Source: Climacteris rufus (lineage: Eukaryota > Chordata > Aves > Passeriformes > Climacteridae). Taken from it: a stretch of 64,000 nt of DNA. Made by a program: the position numbers and the translations under genes. The stretch is from assembly GCA_013398175.1 (NCBI GenBank), contig VZRZ01007409.1:43320-107319 (forward strand), written 5' to 3'. How positions within the stretch are numbered: position 1 is the first letter of the stretch; each line of letters opens with the position of its first letter. This document shows positions 25,420-38,085 of this stretch, in pieces. The notes beneath the pieces were generated by a model. It was not told the DNA's origin. It saw nothing but the letters and a program-made list of their open reading frames with translations, and made no database searches.

Positions 25420-25597
25420 TTGCTGCTTTTTTTCCTGTTTGATCTGTAACACTTATAAATCATTTACTGAATAAAGATTTCTAAATGGAACAACTATGAT
25501 GTTTGCAATATCATCAAAGACCTGTACTGGACTGCCTGGACAGAATCCATGGTCCAGTGAGGTTTGCTACCAAAGAAGGTGAATGCTGCCATAAAAG
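25420..25597 (+). repeat. Unidentified dispersed repeat, copy B
   Basis: This is the second copy of the unit seen at 24684-24845, in direct orientation about 740 bp downstream. Copy B is about 16 bp longer, mostly from extra sequence between TTTACTGAA and the GACTGCCTGGACAGAATCC block. The divergence of roughly a quarter of aligned sites implies an old event. Homology fades just left of the T-rich TTTTTTTCCTG and just right of GAATGCTGCCATAA. Confidence 0.75.
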
Positions 25598-27587
25598 TCA
25601 ACAATATGTATTAATAATTTATCTGCCTTTCATATGCTGGAATTTAAAAAGATTGTAAAAAATTTACATAAAGTCCAGAAAACCTTTGTGTTAGTCAGAT
25701 ACAACCGGTGTGAACATTTGGATTGATGCTGCATGAGTTGTTGACTTTGGTAAAATTATTCATGAGATATTCTCCATGTGAAGTTTTGGATCAAAATCAA
25801 ACTGTGCAAGTTTTGCACTAAACATTGTGCTGTTGCTGGGCCTCACCTGGCAAACCCAGAAGAGAAGAATAAATTAAGATCCTTGACTTGTCACCCTCTC
25901 CACTCCAGCCTAACTTACAGATGCTGCAGGGTTTATATTTGGGGAATTTACTTCTCTCTCTTCCCTAGTCTGTAAAGGGAGCTGCATTGGCCTTTGTGCC
26001 ACCCCGATAGTCTGTGTAGCCATTAGAAACCCTGGGAAGGGAAGGAATGTTGTTTTTCCTCAGTGTTATCGGTGAATTTCGGGAGACATGAGGTTTCCTG
26101 CATTCTCTCCTGCAGAGCCAGCCCTTCAAACCAGAATGTGCTGAGGCACATCTGAGATGTGCAATATCTGGTTAATGACAGCTCTGTGAGGGCGTCTTTC
26201 TCCAGGCTTCACCTGAGGGCGATGTTCCTGAGGATGCCAAGTGTGTATCTGTCACTAAACCACTATGGTTTCAAGGGTCTAGATTTTCACAGAAACCTCA
26301 AATCTTCTTTCTTTTTAAATGAGTCATCCCAGAGGATTGCCCATGCTCCTATCTGGGCACAGTGAAAAAAGATCCTGCAAGCACATGGAATAACTGCGAA
26401 GGTTCCATACAGCTCGTGGACAGAGAAATCTCAGCATTAGTCTGAGGGCTCCAGGGCCTCACATCAACTGTGACACAGACCAATTTGTTTCAGAAAGAGA
26501 TGATCTGTGGGCCCAGCGCTTGGCTGAAATTGTTAGCTATAAAGTTTAGAAAAGGCCTTGACACCTGGATGCAAAGTCCTACACTTCCCTGTACAAGCCA
26601 AGGAACTCTTTTTGTGATCCAGTTCTGTGTATTCCCCTTTTGTTTTCCTTGTGAGTCTTCAGCCTAAAACAATAAAGCAGTTTCCAACAAAAAGGGGATT
26701 TCAGCTCTCTGAGCTTAGTCATTTCCTATTACTCAAAAGAAGAAAATGTAAAAAAGTTCCAATTCAGAAAATCTTTGGCTGGTGGTCCAGGCAAAATTTA
26801 TGTATCTGTTTTCACAAAGTACTAAACTTCAGAACAGCAGGGGTGTTGCCTCTCTGTGAAAATAACATGATATTTTAGAAAAATTGTTCAAACTGGCATA
26901 GTAAATAACTTTGAACATCACATAATTTGCAGTGGACATTTGTGTTTCCATGACAACAGAGAATGCCGTCCTCATTTTATTATGTCTTGCTGGCTGTTAC
27001 AGGAAAGCCTTTTGAACAGCTCCAATTGTATGGCTTATTGCTACAAATTACCCAAATGTGCAAGAATCCTGTTCCAGAGGCTATATGAACTGTGGCTTTG
27101 AGTATTAAGCACACATTTAACAAAAAGTTTTTACTAATACTATGGCTTATACTAAGTTTCATTTTCTGTGTCTCAGTGTTGAAAACTTCAGTTAAAGAAT
27201 AAGCTTTCTAAACTGAGAAATAGCACTGATATTTATCAATTAAATGGGATACATATACCAAATACGTGTAGATCTCACTGACAGATGAATAGTTTCAATT
27301 TTGCTGGAAAAGAGATCCTTGCTAATTGGACTTGTGCATGTGTGCTAAAGATCTTGTGGAAAACGCCTCAGGCTCTTTATCATGGTGGATTTTTAGTGAG
27401 TATTGTTTCCCCCATAGTTGCAAAATAATCTTCAGTATCAGTTTTACTAAATGTTAACATTATTTTATAATATTTTATGAACTATCTAGTAATGTTATCT
27501 TATATTGTTTGGCTCAAGTCATTGTCTTACCCTGATTTGAGTATCAATTTAAAGTGAAAATAAAAACAAAACACCTTTTCAAAGTGT
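25598..27587. other. Unique sequence, nothing recognised
   Basis: No repeat family, RNA gene or convincing exon was seen. Open frames are at most about 80 codons and none shows a known motif. Confidence 0.5.
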
Positions 27588-27845
27588 CATACAATCATAA
27601 GATGGTTTAGGCTGGAATTAGTTTCAGAAGGTTGTCTGGGCCAACTGTCTGGTCTAAACAGGAAAAACTTCAGCTTTTGATCAGGTTTGTTGTGCACGTT
27701 TCCAGATGAGCTTTGCACATCTCCAACAATGAATATCATGTCATAGCTTGAAGAATAATTGCCTGTCTTGCCTATTTGCCTTTCCTTACACTGGCATCCA
27801 ATATGGTCATCCATTTCTGAAGACAATTGCAGAGATAGGTTAGAA
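27588..27845 (-). mobile_element. Old CR1 3'-end fragment
   Basis: The plus strand starts with ATACAATCATAAGATGGTTTAGG, a diverged form of the reverse-complemented CR1 3' terminus. It continues with TGTCTGG(G/T)CCAAC-like blocks, then an ACTTCA..TTTTGATCAGGTT block and an ATCTCCAACAATGAAT block. These correspond in order to the 3' UTR of CR1 subfamilies common in birds. No open coding part remains. The right-hand boundary is uncertain because similarity fades after about 27750. High divergence suggests an old insertion. Confidence 0.72.
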
Positions 27846-30800
27846 ATATACATTTAAACAACCTCTACACTACTGAAAATAGCTGCCATTTTGAACACCT
27901 TTTACATCTTTTACACTAAGTCCTTCAGATAACGTTCTCTTTCACGGCAAGTAATGGGAATTTTGCATATCATTCCTGTAGGTTCCTCTCTATCAACTTC
28001 TCTGTCTAGAATGCATCTAAGAAAATGGAATTCTCTACTTTCAGCAATATTTTTTGGGGACCTCCTCAAGATTAATTCACATCTCAGCTTATTTTGGTTC
28101 TACGTTGATTTCATTAAATCAGCATGCTCCTTCTTTCTACCAAAATGGTGGAGCAAAACAAGATGCTTTCCAACAAATGCTTTTAGATACATGTTCTTCA
28201 AAAAAGTCTTATTAGGTATCTTAATTATTAATTAAACCTACTGGAGGAAAATAATATTCTTTAATTTTATGCCTTTTTCTATACTACTTTTAGAATATGT
28301 TTCCCCAGATAGAGTTCTGTACACTTCAAGCAACAGAAAATGTTTAAAAACTTTCCTCCCGAAACTGCAGAAGCATAAGCAGTCACCACAATTATAGAAA
28401 TCAGAAGATGAAGCAGGATTAGCATATTACAACTTGCCTGATTACTTTTTCCCCTATATGCCAAAACAAGATTAGAACAGCTGATTCAGGGGTGTCCAAA
28501 AGGGAAACTTTTTCCATGTTGTTGTCTTATCATATGATTCCTGCAAAACACATGTTCTAAAACAGTACCAAGCATTCTTTTAGGGTTCTAAGCAGTCCTT
28601 GTTCTTTAATCAGATGATAGTTATTTGATCTAGGCACCCTGAACCAAAATAGTTCATGTGTTTTCATTTTTACAATTGTAGCATGTTCTATAAGGAGCTG
28701 TAAGCTCCTGTGGACTTGGAAAGTAAGTAAATACAACAAATTAAGCGGATTGCCTAAACCAAGTAGATGTTCATAGTTAATGCTTAAACTAATTTGCCTT
28801 TAACTTCTGATGTAAGTGTAAAGAAAACCATTACAGCAAGAATTACTTTCATATGCATTTTTAATCATGTCATTTATTTAGCACTGTTTTGTCTCATATT
28901 CAGAGCAGAAAATTATATACAAGTTGATGAATAAATGTGTGCTTAAATGTAACAATCATTTTTGCAACAAAACTAGATGCTTTAGGAATGGGAAAGCCAA
29001 ATATTAATAACTTGAAAATAAGACAGCCCAAGGAAATGTTTCCCCTATTCTTAATTTCTCAAGTCAAGCAATATAATTTTGTTAATTATAAAAAAAAAAT
29101 GGGTAGTTTTCTCAAATCTATGAACAAAATAAAGTTAAATTCAATTTTTGGTCTAGCCACACCGGCCACAAAAGTACTCATCATTAATGCAGTTACTATA
29201 TGAGTAAAAAAAAAGAAACACATGTAAAAAAGAAATAAAAACTTACATCCAAGAGAGAAAGCTTTTTCCAGAGTGGGAATTGCCTGTGGTGTATTTGGTT
29301 TTGTAATGCTCTTTATAGTAGGAACTCATTCCTAATTTAATGTTAGGTGCCATTACATTAGAAATAATAAATATTGTGCAATACACACACACTTCATTTA
29401 CAACATAAAAATACATATGCAAATGAAGGATGGGTATAGAAATATAAACCAAATTCACATTAAAAAGTTGCTATTTCACCCTGTTGAGCAGATTCTTTTC
29501 TTATTTTTCCTTTTTGGACAGTCCATAAAAACAAACATAATCTAAAATTCTTCAATTTTCTTGAATACATCAGCCTTAATCATTTAAGGATACCAGAGAA
29601 GAGTAGGAGTATCATTTCCATGTTACATTTCAGAATTCTAAACAGGTTACAGACTGAAGTATTTCCCACTGAAGACAAAGGATTCTTGGCATAGGATTAA
29701 TTTAATCTGATGCATTTTGTCTGTTATTTTTCTAAGCACACTATAAGATTTAGAGAGAAAAATCAACACTTTCTGAGGACCATTTGAAAATAGATAATGA
29801 AGTCTGGTAGAATTATTCACCTTCTAGAAGTATCTGTCTTTCTCCATATTGATTGTAAAGAGTGATAGGGAAATTTTAGGCAAGTGACTTGAGCAGAGGT
29901 TAGTCTTCAAGAGGTGTTAGGTTTAGCCTGTGATGGTGACATATTTGTTCTAGTGTCTTATGAGTCTGTATTTCTAAGACAGAAAGTTGGTGAAAAGCAA
30001 AATGAAAAGTTAAAAATTAACAAAGTTTGTAAAAAATTGTTTGTGGTATAAACAAAATACTGTACAACAAGAGCAGTCAGGGTTTTACAGCTTCTTAGAA
30101 AACCAGAATAGCCTCCTAGCCTTGTGTAATGTTCCTTCAGAGTTTTAACAATAAAACTTCATAATGTCATTCATGGTCACAAAGTCTATATGTACTTTCA
30201 TACAACATTAAGAAATGCTAAAACACCTTTTCCTTCCTACACTGAGAATGTGCATGAATGCTTCCCTAATCCTTGTTTGTTTAGAATACATTTTTATAGC
30301 AAAGATGCAAGCTCAATAACATGCAGTGATTTATCTTGGAAATACAAGTGTAACTGCAATGAAAGCAATACGGCTGGAAAACAAGGGATCTGGACCATCT
30401 GGGTGAAAATGTGTGGCTTTGAAAAATGTTTAGAGGAAAGAACATTGACATATATATGGAAGTGAAAAGCTCTGAATTCAACTGAGAGTTTTGTCACTCA
30501 CTTACTGGTTGACTTTATTCATGACACTGATGATGGCTTTTCAGAGTCACACGGTGCCCACTTGTTTACAGTCTAGAAACCAGGGAAACGGGCTAAAAAT
30601 TGGTTTCCCCCACTGGGGATGATGTGCGATCTACAACTATTTAATGACTGTGGAACAAGAACTGATAGATTCTTTGCCTCACAAAGAGTCATTTAGACAA
30701 TATTTTCAATAAGCAATACCCTTACAGTACCACTTTCCTCCCTCAGTTATGCCATTTCTGATCATGATATGAACACAATAATAAAAATAATAACATTCCA

Positions 30801-32329
30801 CCTGAAACTCAGGTGCATTATTCTGATTCAATATTCACCTGTCTATATAAAAAGTTTTGTTTCCTTGTTCAATGCTAGCAATTTTTATATTCTTGCTCAA
30901 ATAAATGTAAAATGAAAGATGAATTACTAGTGTTTGCAAAGAAGGTTAGAGGCTTTCCAGTGATGAAACAAAAGGTAGATTTTTTTGTCTCCTTGGAAAG
31001 TTAAAAAGGAACAGGTTTGTGGCTAAAACTATAAAAGTTTATTCTTATCTCTGTTCTGGTTTTTATGGTTTGTTATTGCACTGAAACTCATTCAGTATTT
31101 ACCAGGTCATAAAAAGGACAAACCAAACTCTACTTTACTGGAAAACTGTGAAGCTTTGTTGTCATAGCTGATATCAAATAAAACTGCAAAGTGAAATAAT
31201 GTCAGAGTCCCTCCGAAGACAAGCAAAATCCAGAGTTTTTATAACAAGTAAAAATATTCATTTGGTATTGTTCAAAATTCCGCTAGAATTTATGCTGAAT
31301 TTCTGAGAAACTCACATGAAAGTCAATAAAACTGCAGTACTCTTTATGTCTGTAAATAACAGGGACTGCCTAAAGGCACCTCTGAAGGTACTAAAATGTG
31401 GGACCCACCAAGGGCTGGAAACAGAGTTCTCTGCTTTTCAAAGCAGCACCTTCATTTGCAAGTCAAGCACTTATCATGTGGTAAAACACTTCATGTCAGC
31501 AAGTAATGTATCAGGAATGTCAGCTCACATAGTTTACCCATTCAGCACTGCACAGTTAATGTGCTTTCACTTCACCCCTACTCAACTATGTCTGTTTATG
31601 ATGTGTTTAAAGTGATCAAACATAGTCCAAGGGAGTTCATTTCTTTTGAAATATTAGAAAATCATTCACTTAATTCAAAACAATCTTCAAAATTTCCAGG
31701 AGCTACTCACCTCACCACGTGTGACAGCAGAGCTCTCTCCATTAAATCTGTTCCCCAACACATAGGTGAGACAAAGATGAGGAAAAAACAGTGCTATTGC
31801 TTCCCAGTCCTATTCTCCAACACCACCATAAACAGCTGATTTTCCCAGGAGTAAAACAGTCTTCTGGGGAAATACATAGTAAGTTTATCTGAATCCATCC
31901 CAGATGTGTGGGATCAAACTGTCAAACTGAATAAAAAAAAATTGAATCCCACCTTTAGCTAAGGTGATTTTAATTTGCTAGAAAGCCCTAAAACTCAGCA
32001 TGCATCTCTAAAACATTATGTCTTAGCAGAAAATCTAAGAGTCTGTTTTTAAGGAAAGGAAAATTGCAGTAGAAGAAAGTAGAAACTCCTTTCAGAAGGC
32101 AGCCTAAGAGAGTCTAATGAAAATTCATGGGGCCTTCTTCAAGTTTTGGTTACCAGTGAAAACAGTAGAATTTCACAGCCCAAATAAAAAGCCACAAAAT
32201 GAATATCTCGCCTGAAGGAGTTCCCTGCTCCAAATATCAAAGACTCTCTGAGAACAATGTGTGAAGCTATGCCCAGGTTTTACTGAAAATAAACTGTTAC
32301 AAACCACCACTTCCTCTCTCCTGCTTCTG
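27846..32329. other. AT-rich unique sequence
   Basis: No repeat family is recognised. A plus-strand frame at 30190-30465 starts with ATG and contains a cysteine pattern that partly resembles an EGF-like domain (30247-30357), with abnormal spacing; it is discussed as a finding and not called as a gene. Confidence 0.45.
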
Positions 32330-32800
32330 TTCCACAAAATCCAAAGTACTAGCTAAGTATGTGTAGACTCACACTGCTCCCAAAATGCAAAAGAGGAGGA
32401 GGCATCCCACATAGCTGAGAATTCAGTAAAGGAGTCAGAAATGTGGAGAAAGACGTAAAAGAAGAAGAAACAACAGGATCTCCTTGGATTGTGTCTGTCC
32501 CCAAATTAGACTGGGGACTCCTCCATTGCCACAAAGGCTGGGGACAAAGGAGAGTGTGAGCTGAGCACAACCTCTGCTGGGATGACTGGAGTCCAGTGCT
32601 GACATCCAGCCCAGCCAAACCTGGAGCTGCAGCCCCCTGAGGGATGCAGCTGAGGGAAGCAAAGCCTGCCATAGCCTCTGAGCACTCCCTCCAGCAAACC
32701 TCGGTGCTGGAACATGAGTATTCCAGAGGTAAGATTCTGCTCTTTGAGAAGATGTCTCTCAGCTCCCAGTTGAGCTTCTACAAGCATGCCGGTGCTCTAA
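32330..32800. other. GC-richer block with several open minus-strand frames
   Basis: This stretch stands out from its AT-rich neighbours. All three minus-strand frames are open over much of 32435-32662, giving frames of 75-107 codons. Three open frames at once points to low stop-codon density from composition and not to coding. No domain, LTR end or known repeat is recognised. A CTTTGTCCCCAG acceptor-like string occurs on the minus strand near 32545. Confidence 0.4.
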
Positions 32801-35800
32801 TTTCTGAAAAAAAATTTAATCAGGAATGTCACTTCTAGAAGATGTTCACAGCCAAGACACATAATTTGATATAATGAATAATATAAGTGCTTATTAGTTT
32901 TCTGTTGGCTCTCCCATATCATTCATACGGAAGCTGTGTTTAGGAAGAGAAAGGATACAAATTTGTGGCCACCACTGTTCTGCAGAATTTGCTAACTTTT
33001 CTGGTTGCTTCTGCAACAGATTTAATATTTTTTAAGGCAGATTTCTGCATGCTGTTTCTTTTCTGCATTCAAATAGCACATCATGATCAAGTACACTTTT
33101 ATTGCCTTTTACTCTAAGAAAAACCTACCTGGACTTAGTCCTACTTAAAAGCAGAAAATGCAAAGAATGCTTATTAATTTATTCTGCTAGAGAAATCTGA
33201 TTTAGTTCCTTAAGTAGAGCAGCCAGAAGAACAACTCATGATCAAACTTGTGAATACTCTTCTCTCCACATACACAGAACTCTTTTCAGTTGTATGTAAT
33301 ACTGTAAATGAGACAGAATCCTTCCATGCCCTACAGGAAAAGTATGACAGGGATTATGGGAATTACCCATTACCAAGCTACCACAGAGTAAATACATCAA
33401 ATGAATATCCGAGAACAAGAGCCACACCAAACTATGAGAAACAGATATCTGGCTGTAAGGGTTGTAAACCAGCTTACCCAATTTCTTTGGCTATGTAGCA
33501 ATATCCCTATGTGAGAGGAATTGTAAGAGCTCATTTGTACCTTGAGAAATTATGGAAGGGAGTTTACAGGTCCTTATACAGATAGTCACTTCTAATGAGC
33601 AATATGCAAGGCCTTTTATTTCTCTAACTTTTCCCTGATATTCTGGGGAGATTTCAGGGATTTTTTTTTTCCCCTCAGATATGCCCAAAAGATCATTCTT
33701 CCATACATCTGCATGCATCAATGTATATAGACAGGCATTGTACTGTACAGTTTCCACTCAGAGACCCTATGGAGAGTTACATGTTCTCTTCAATCTCCAG
33801 ACGTGACATCAGAATATTTATCTTAAGCTATTGGTTCTTGAATGCTCAAAGAAATGCAACATAGATACCTCTGGATTTATTATTTGTGCGTAATGAATAT
33901 AAGAACCTGCAGCTTTACTCAGCCATGCTTAAGTTGCTAGAAAAGCTAACATTTGCATACTACTGTATCTGTTACTAAAATATTTCCCCCCTGATCTTTA
34001 GCAGTATGATCATCCTAGAGAAGAAAGGCAAGCAGCTCAGAAAATTTCTAAAGAAAAACAACATTTTACAAGCTGTAAGTAAAAAAGCTCTTTACTTTTT
34101 ACTAAAAGCAGAGGCAAAAATATTCAGTTAAAATAAATTAAACCTTAAGAAACAGTCACAAAAAGGCAGAAATGGAGATTAATAGTGAAAAACATATCCT
34201 TTCAAGGAATGGGAAATTCAAAATTAAAAAAAAAAATAGATGGTCCTTTCTGGCTTGATGCAATAAAGTCCTACAGTTAAATTCACCAATCTTACCTTTC
34301 TTCAACAGTTACATTTCTCATTTATTTACTTCATTAACCATTAGGAGACATTCAGTAAGTTTCATGGCCTCTAACAAATGGCCTCCAAAGCAGATTTGAT
34401 TTAATTAGCAGACAAACTTTATGATTTAGCCGTAATGGACTTCTTGTTTGAGATGGTATCCTCTCCTTTTATCCCATCACCAAAATAACCCACATACTGT
34501 GTGTGCTGGTTTAAATTCCATAGAAATGCCTGATTTTCTAACACTTTGAAAATTATCATGAGTCTTTCCACTAAACTTAATTGTTTTTTTACAGTGTTAG
34601 AGGGCTCAAATGCAACCTGAGGAAGAAAGCACTGTTCTAGAAGGCTGATGTTTGCCATTTTGCAGAGATATTGTTTGATTAATCCCTCGGGGTATGACTG
34701 AGCTAATTGGAAATTGCAAACATGAAGGAGACAACTGAGAAGTGTTAATCCATGGAATAAACAAGTAAATTCGCCAAAAGAAGTCTGACTGAGAAATACC
34801 ACTTCATGACTGGCTGCTGAGGTGACTCAATCCTCTGTGGCAGCAATGGATTATTCCCCCTTTATGTGGCTTAAGAAAACTCTTGCTAGCAATGTAGGGG
34901 AGAGACTGAAAGCTGAACAGGCTTCCAAACAAAGACAACATTTTCCAGCAACATAACTGGGTTGGTGCTCAGAGGTAAAGCACAGAGCAACCACCTTTGT
35001 CCAACTATTCACCTTTCAGTACACATCTTTGCTGCTCTCTTTTCTCTCTGCTATCCACAGCAGTTCCCAGTCGTGATTTTTGATATTTCTGCCTCTCCTC
35101 TCCATCCTCCACATCTGCAGGATATGTCCTTTACCCAGATCCTCCCTTTCTTGCTCCTAACTTGACCTATAATTGTTTGTCTAGACCCACTCAAGGTCCT
35201 AGTGGCAATCCAGATGTCTTTCTGCTAGGCATTCTCCAAACACGTGCAAAAAGTATTCCATGAGTTAGGTCAGTGACCAAGCACGAGAAACTAAAAGCAG
35301 GAGGTGGAGGAGACAAGAGAGGCACGGGAAAGAGGGTTGGTCATCTAAACCCATCTGTGAAAGGGAGGTGCGGAGAAAACTGGATGATGCCAGTTCAGTT
35401 CCTGAGGCTACATTCTTCCCTGTTTCATCCATATTCACACAAAAATGTTTAAAGTAGTGGTTCAGCTGTCATGAAAGGGGAATGTTACTTTGAGACCTGG
35501 TTTCCAGAGGAATACAGAGAAAATGAGGCAAATACAAACCAATAGCAATCAGCATGCCATGCTCAGAAATGGGGATATGCCCAGCATCTTAACAGTATGG
35601 GACATATAAAGAATTTTTATCAAAAAACACTGTCTTCATAACAAGGAGTGGGAGTAATCACGTTGGTTCTTCTTGGGATAGAGGTTCACAAATACAGCTG
35701 AGTTCATAAGTGATGAGGGACAGTGACTCTCTAAGGCCCTCCTGTGTCTCTTTCTCTTGCTAACTTTAGAAAAAACATTAAATTTGCTGTACACTGTCAG

Positions 35801-38062
35801 ATGTCTCTGATGCACAATTGCTCAAATTTCTGACTATTCAGATTGAAAGGAAATTTTAGTGCTCATAACATTTGTTTTCATTTGAAATCAGTATTCTTTA
35901 AACCTTTTTATACATAATAAAAATTCAGGGAAGTTACTATTTCTGATATTCTTTTTTTCTTGAGAAAGCATTCTTATTTTAAATTTGGAATTTTATTCTG
36001 AGATTCTTAATACTTTGAGTATGTTTATCATTGTTCTGAAATATCAAGAAGTTACATTACATGAGAATGCAAAAATAAAAAACATTAAAAGTACTCTATA
36101 GAAATTACAGAATTTTAAGAAAAAATTTCAACATCCCATCTTCTTCTGAATATATTTTTTTTCTTTCTTATGAAAATGTTAATCAAATGTGATGCACTGT
36201 TCTATATTTAACCCCAGATATTTATTACTGATAAAAAACCCACATTTCACTGATAAACTTTAGTCCAAACCTAATCCCAAATTATTAGAAGGGACTTTTG
36301 TTGCACAGTGTTGCCACGTTTCTTTTCCTTATGGATTAGAATACAGCAGTTATTCACCAGGCCAGAGCTGAGCTCTATATTATGTATTGCCACCCTGGAG
36401 GTAAAAACACATGAAAAGAATCATCTGTTCAAGGCTGTTGTGATGTTTTCTTCTCACTGATGACCTTTTTTTCACAGCTCTGAAACATTCTTCTGGTTTG
36501 GATATTTACACCTCGTTTTTTTTCTAAATTAGTGGCAAGAGCATCATGCATTTAACAAAAACTCCTGACAAGTCACCAGAATGGCCTTCTATCCCACCCA
36601 TGCACCCTGATCCTCCCGCCCTTCTTATCCATGTTTGTTTGTCACCATTAGCAGCATCACTGCATGGCTTGTGCTCTTTACTGTTCCAAAGACAAAAGGG
36701 CTGAGCTTTTGTCAACAGCTCATCTTGTTTGCATCTTACAAGAAAATACAATTTTAGAAATTCCTGGAGGAAAATATGGTATCAGAAGATAACATTTCCT
36801 GAAAGCAATATCATTTGGTCTTGATCCTGTGATTGCTTCTCATGTGAATGGCAGCCTAGCAGTCAACATTTAGACACAATAAGACTGTTCTGCATGAGGT
36901 AGATTTGAAGAGGTGCGATCATATGACTGTGTATATAACTAAGGAAGGATTTTCAAGGCAGCCTGAAGCACTTATGTACCTAAACCAAATAAAAATTAAT
37001 TACTTGATTCCTACATCTCTTGGATGCCTTTGAAATATATGTATATTTATAAAAGCATTACCCTTTAATTAGATATCTTAATTATACCTAATAGCAATTA
37101 TTATAAGCATTAAAGGCTGTTGTAATACTTCTGTTTGTTTTCCAGATTTTATATTCTCATATGGAAAATTACCTATGCTGCAAATTTTTGTATTCCTGTA
37201 AAAGATACATTACAAAGGAAAAAAAAAAAAAACCCTCATGAAACATCATAATAAATTAATTCAGATAAGAGATTAAAAAAATATTCTTGAATTTTCATTC
37301 ACTAATATTCTTGGTTATAAAATGTGTAGGATTTAACTGGATTTATTTTTCTTCTTTGTATCAGGCCAACGATTTTGTGTCAACTCTTTGGCCATATCAG
37401 AATGAAATTCATCAGGATTCAGAAGTCTAAAAGTTGGATAACCAAGTTCAAGCTATTCCCATTCCCCTAGCAGTCAGTAAAGAGACATAGGCTTCCCTAG
37501 AGGGCAGTTTATCTGATCTGTTCTAGACACCTATCTCGGGAAGAGATGAATTGCTGTCTGGAGATGGAATTTCTCTCCATTGACTATTAAAAGAGTGTGT
37601 AGCAACTGTCTTAGTCACTTTGTAACTTAGTTACTCTGTTGGATGCCTAAACCAGGGCAGATGGATCTCTTGTTAGATGACATTTTTACTTTTACTACAT
37701 GCCAGGTTCAAAAGAGCATTACAGGCAAATCAATGTGTTTGTCTACTGTCCCACTTTCTATATATGTACATGTGAACATCTGTTTTGGAAGCTAATGAAA
37801 TTAGTTCTTCAGATTCTTTCCTCAAAGTTGTTTTTAGCAATTTTTCCATATATAGTAAATGCCAGATATCTGTTGAGATATTCTGCGCAAAAACATGCTT
37901 GCCAGTCCTTGTAAACCTGTTCTGTCATGAGTTTCCAGTCTTCACATTAAAGCAGCATAATGCCAAGGTGCATGTACAAGCAAGCAAGGAATGTAATAAA
38001 TTATAAAGTGCCAAATAAAATTTTTAAAAATCCCTCCAAAACCTCAGGGGAAGAGAAGCCAA
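32801..38062. other. AT-rich unique sequence, no gene recognised
   Basis: No family match was seen. A minus-strand frame of 127 codons at 34419-34802 starts at GTG and has no recognisable motif. A weak exon-like segment at 33337-33387 is described as a finding. An A14 run lies at 37219-37232. Confidence 0.5.
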
Positions 38063-38085
38063 TTTTTTTTTTTTTTTTTTTTTTT
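38063..38085. repeat. T23 homopolymer
   Basis: Twenty-three consecutive T on the plus strand. No retroposed gene or SINE body is recognisable on either side that would make it a poly(A) tail. Confidence 0.95.

Noticed and set aside
34419..34802. 127-codon minus-strand frame
   Set aside because: It starts at GTG, has no domain, and is consistent with chance.
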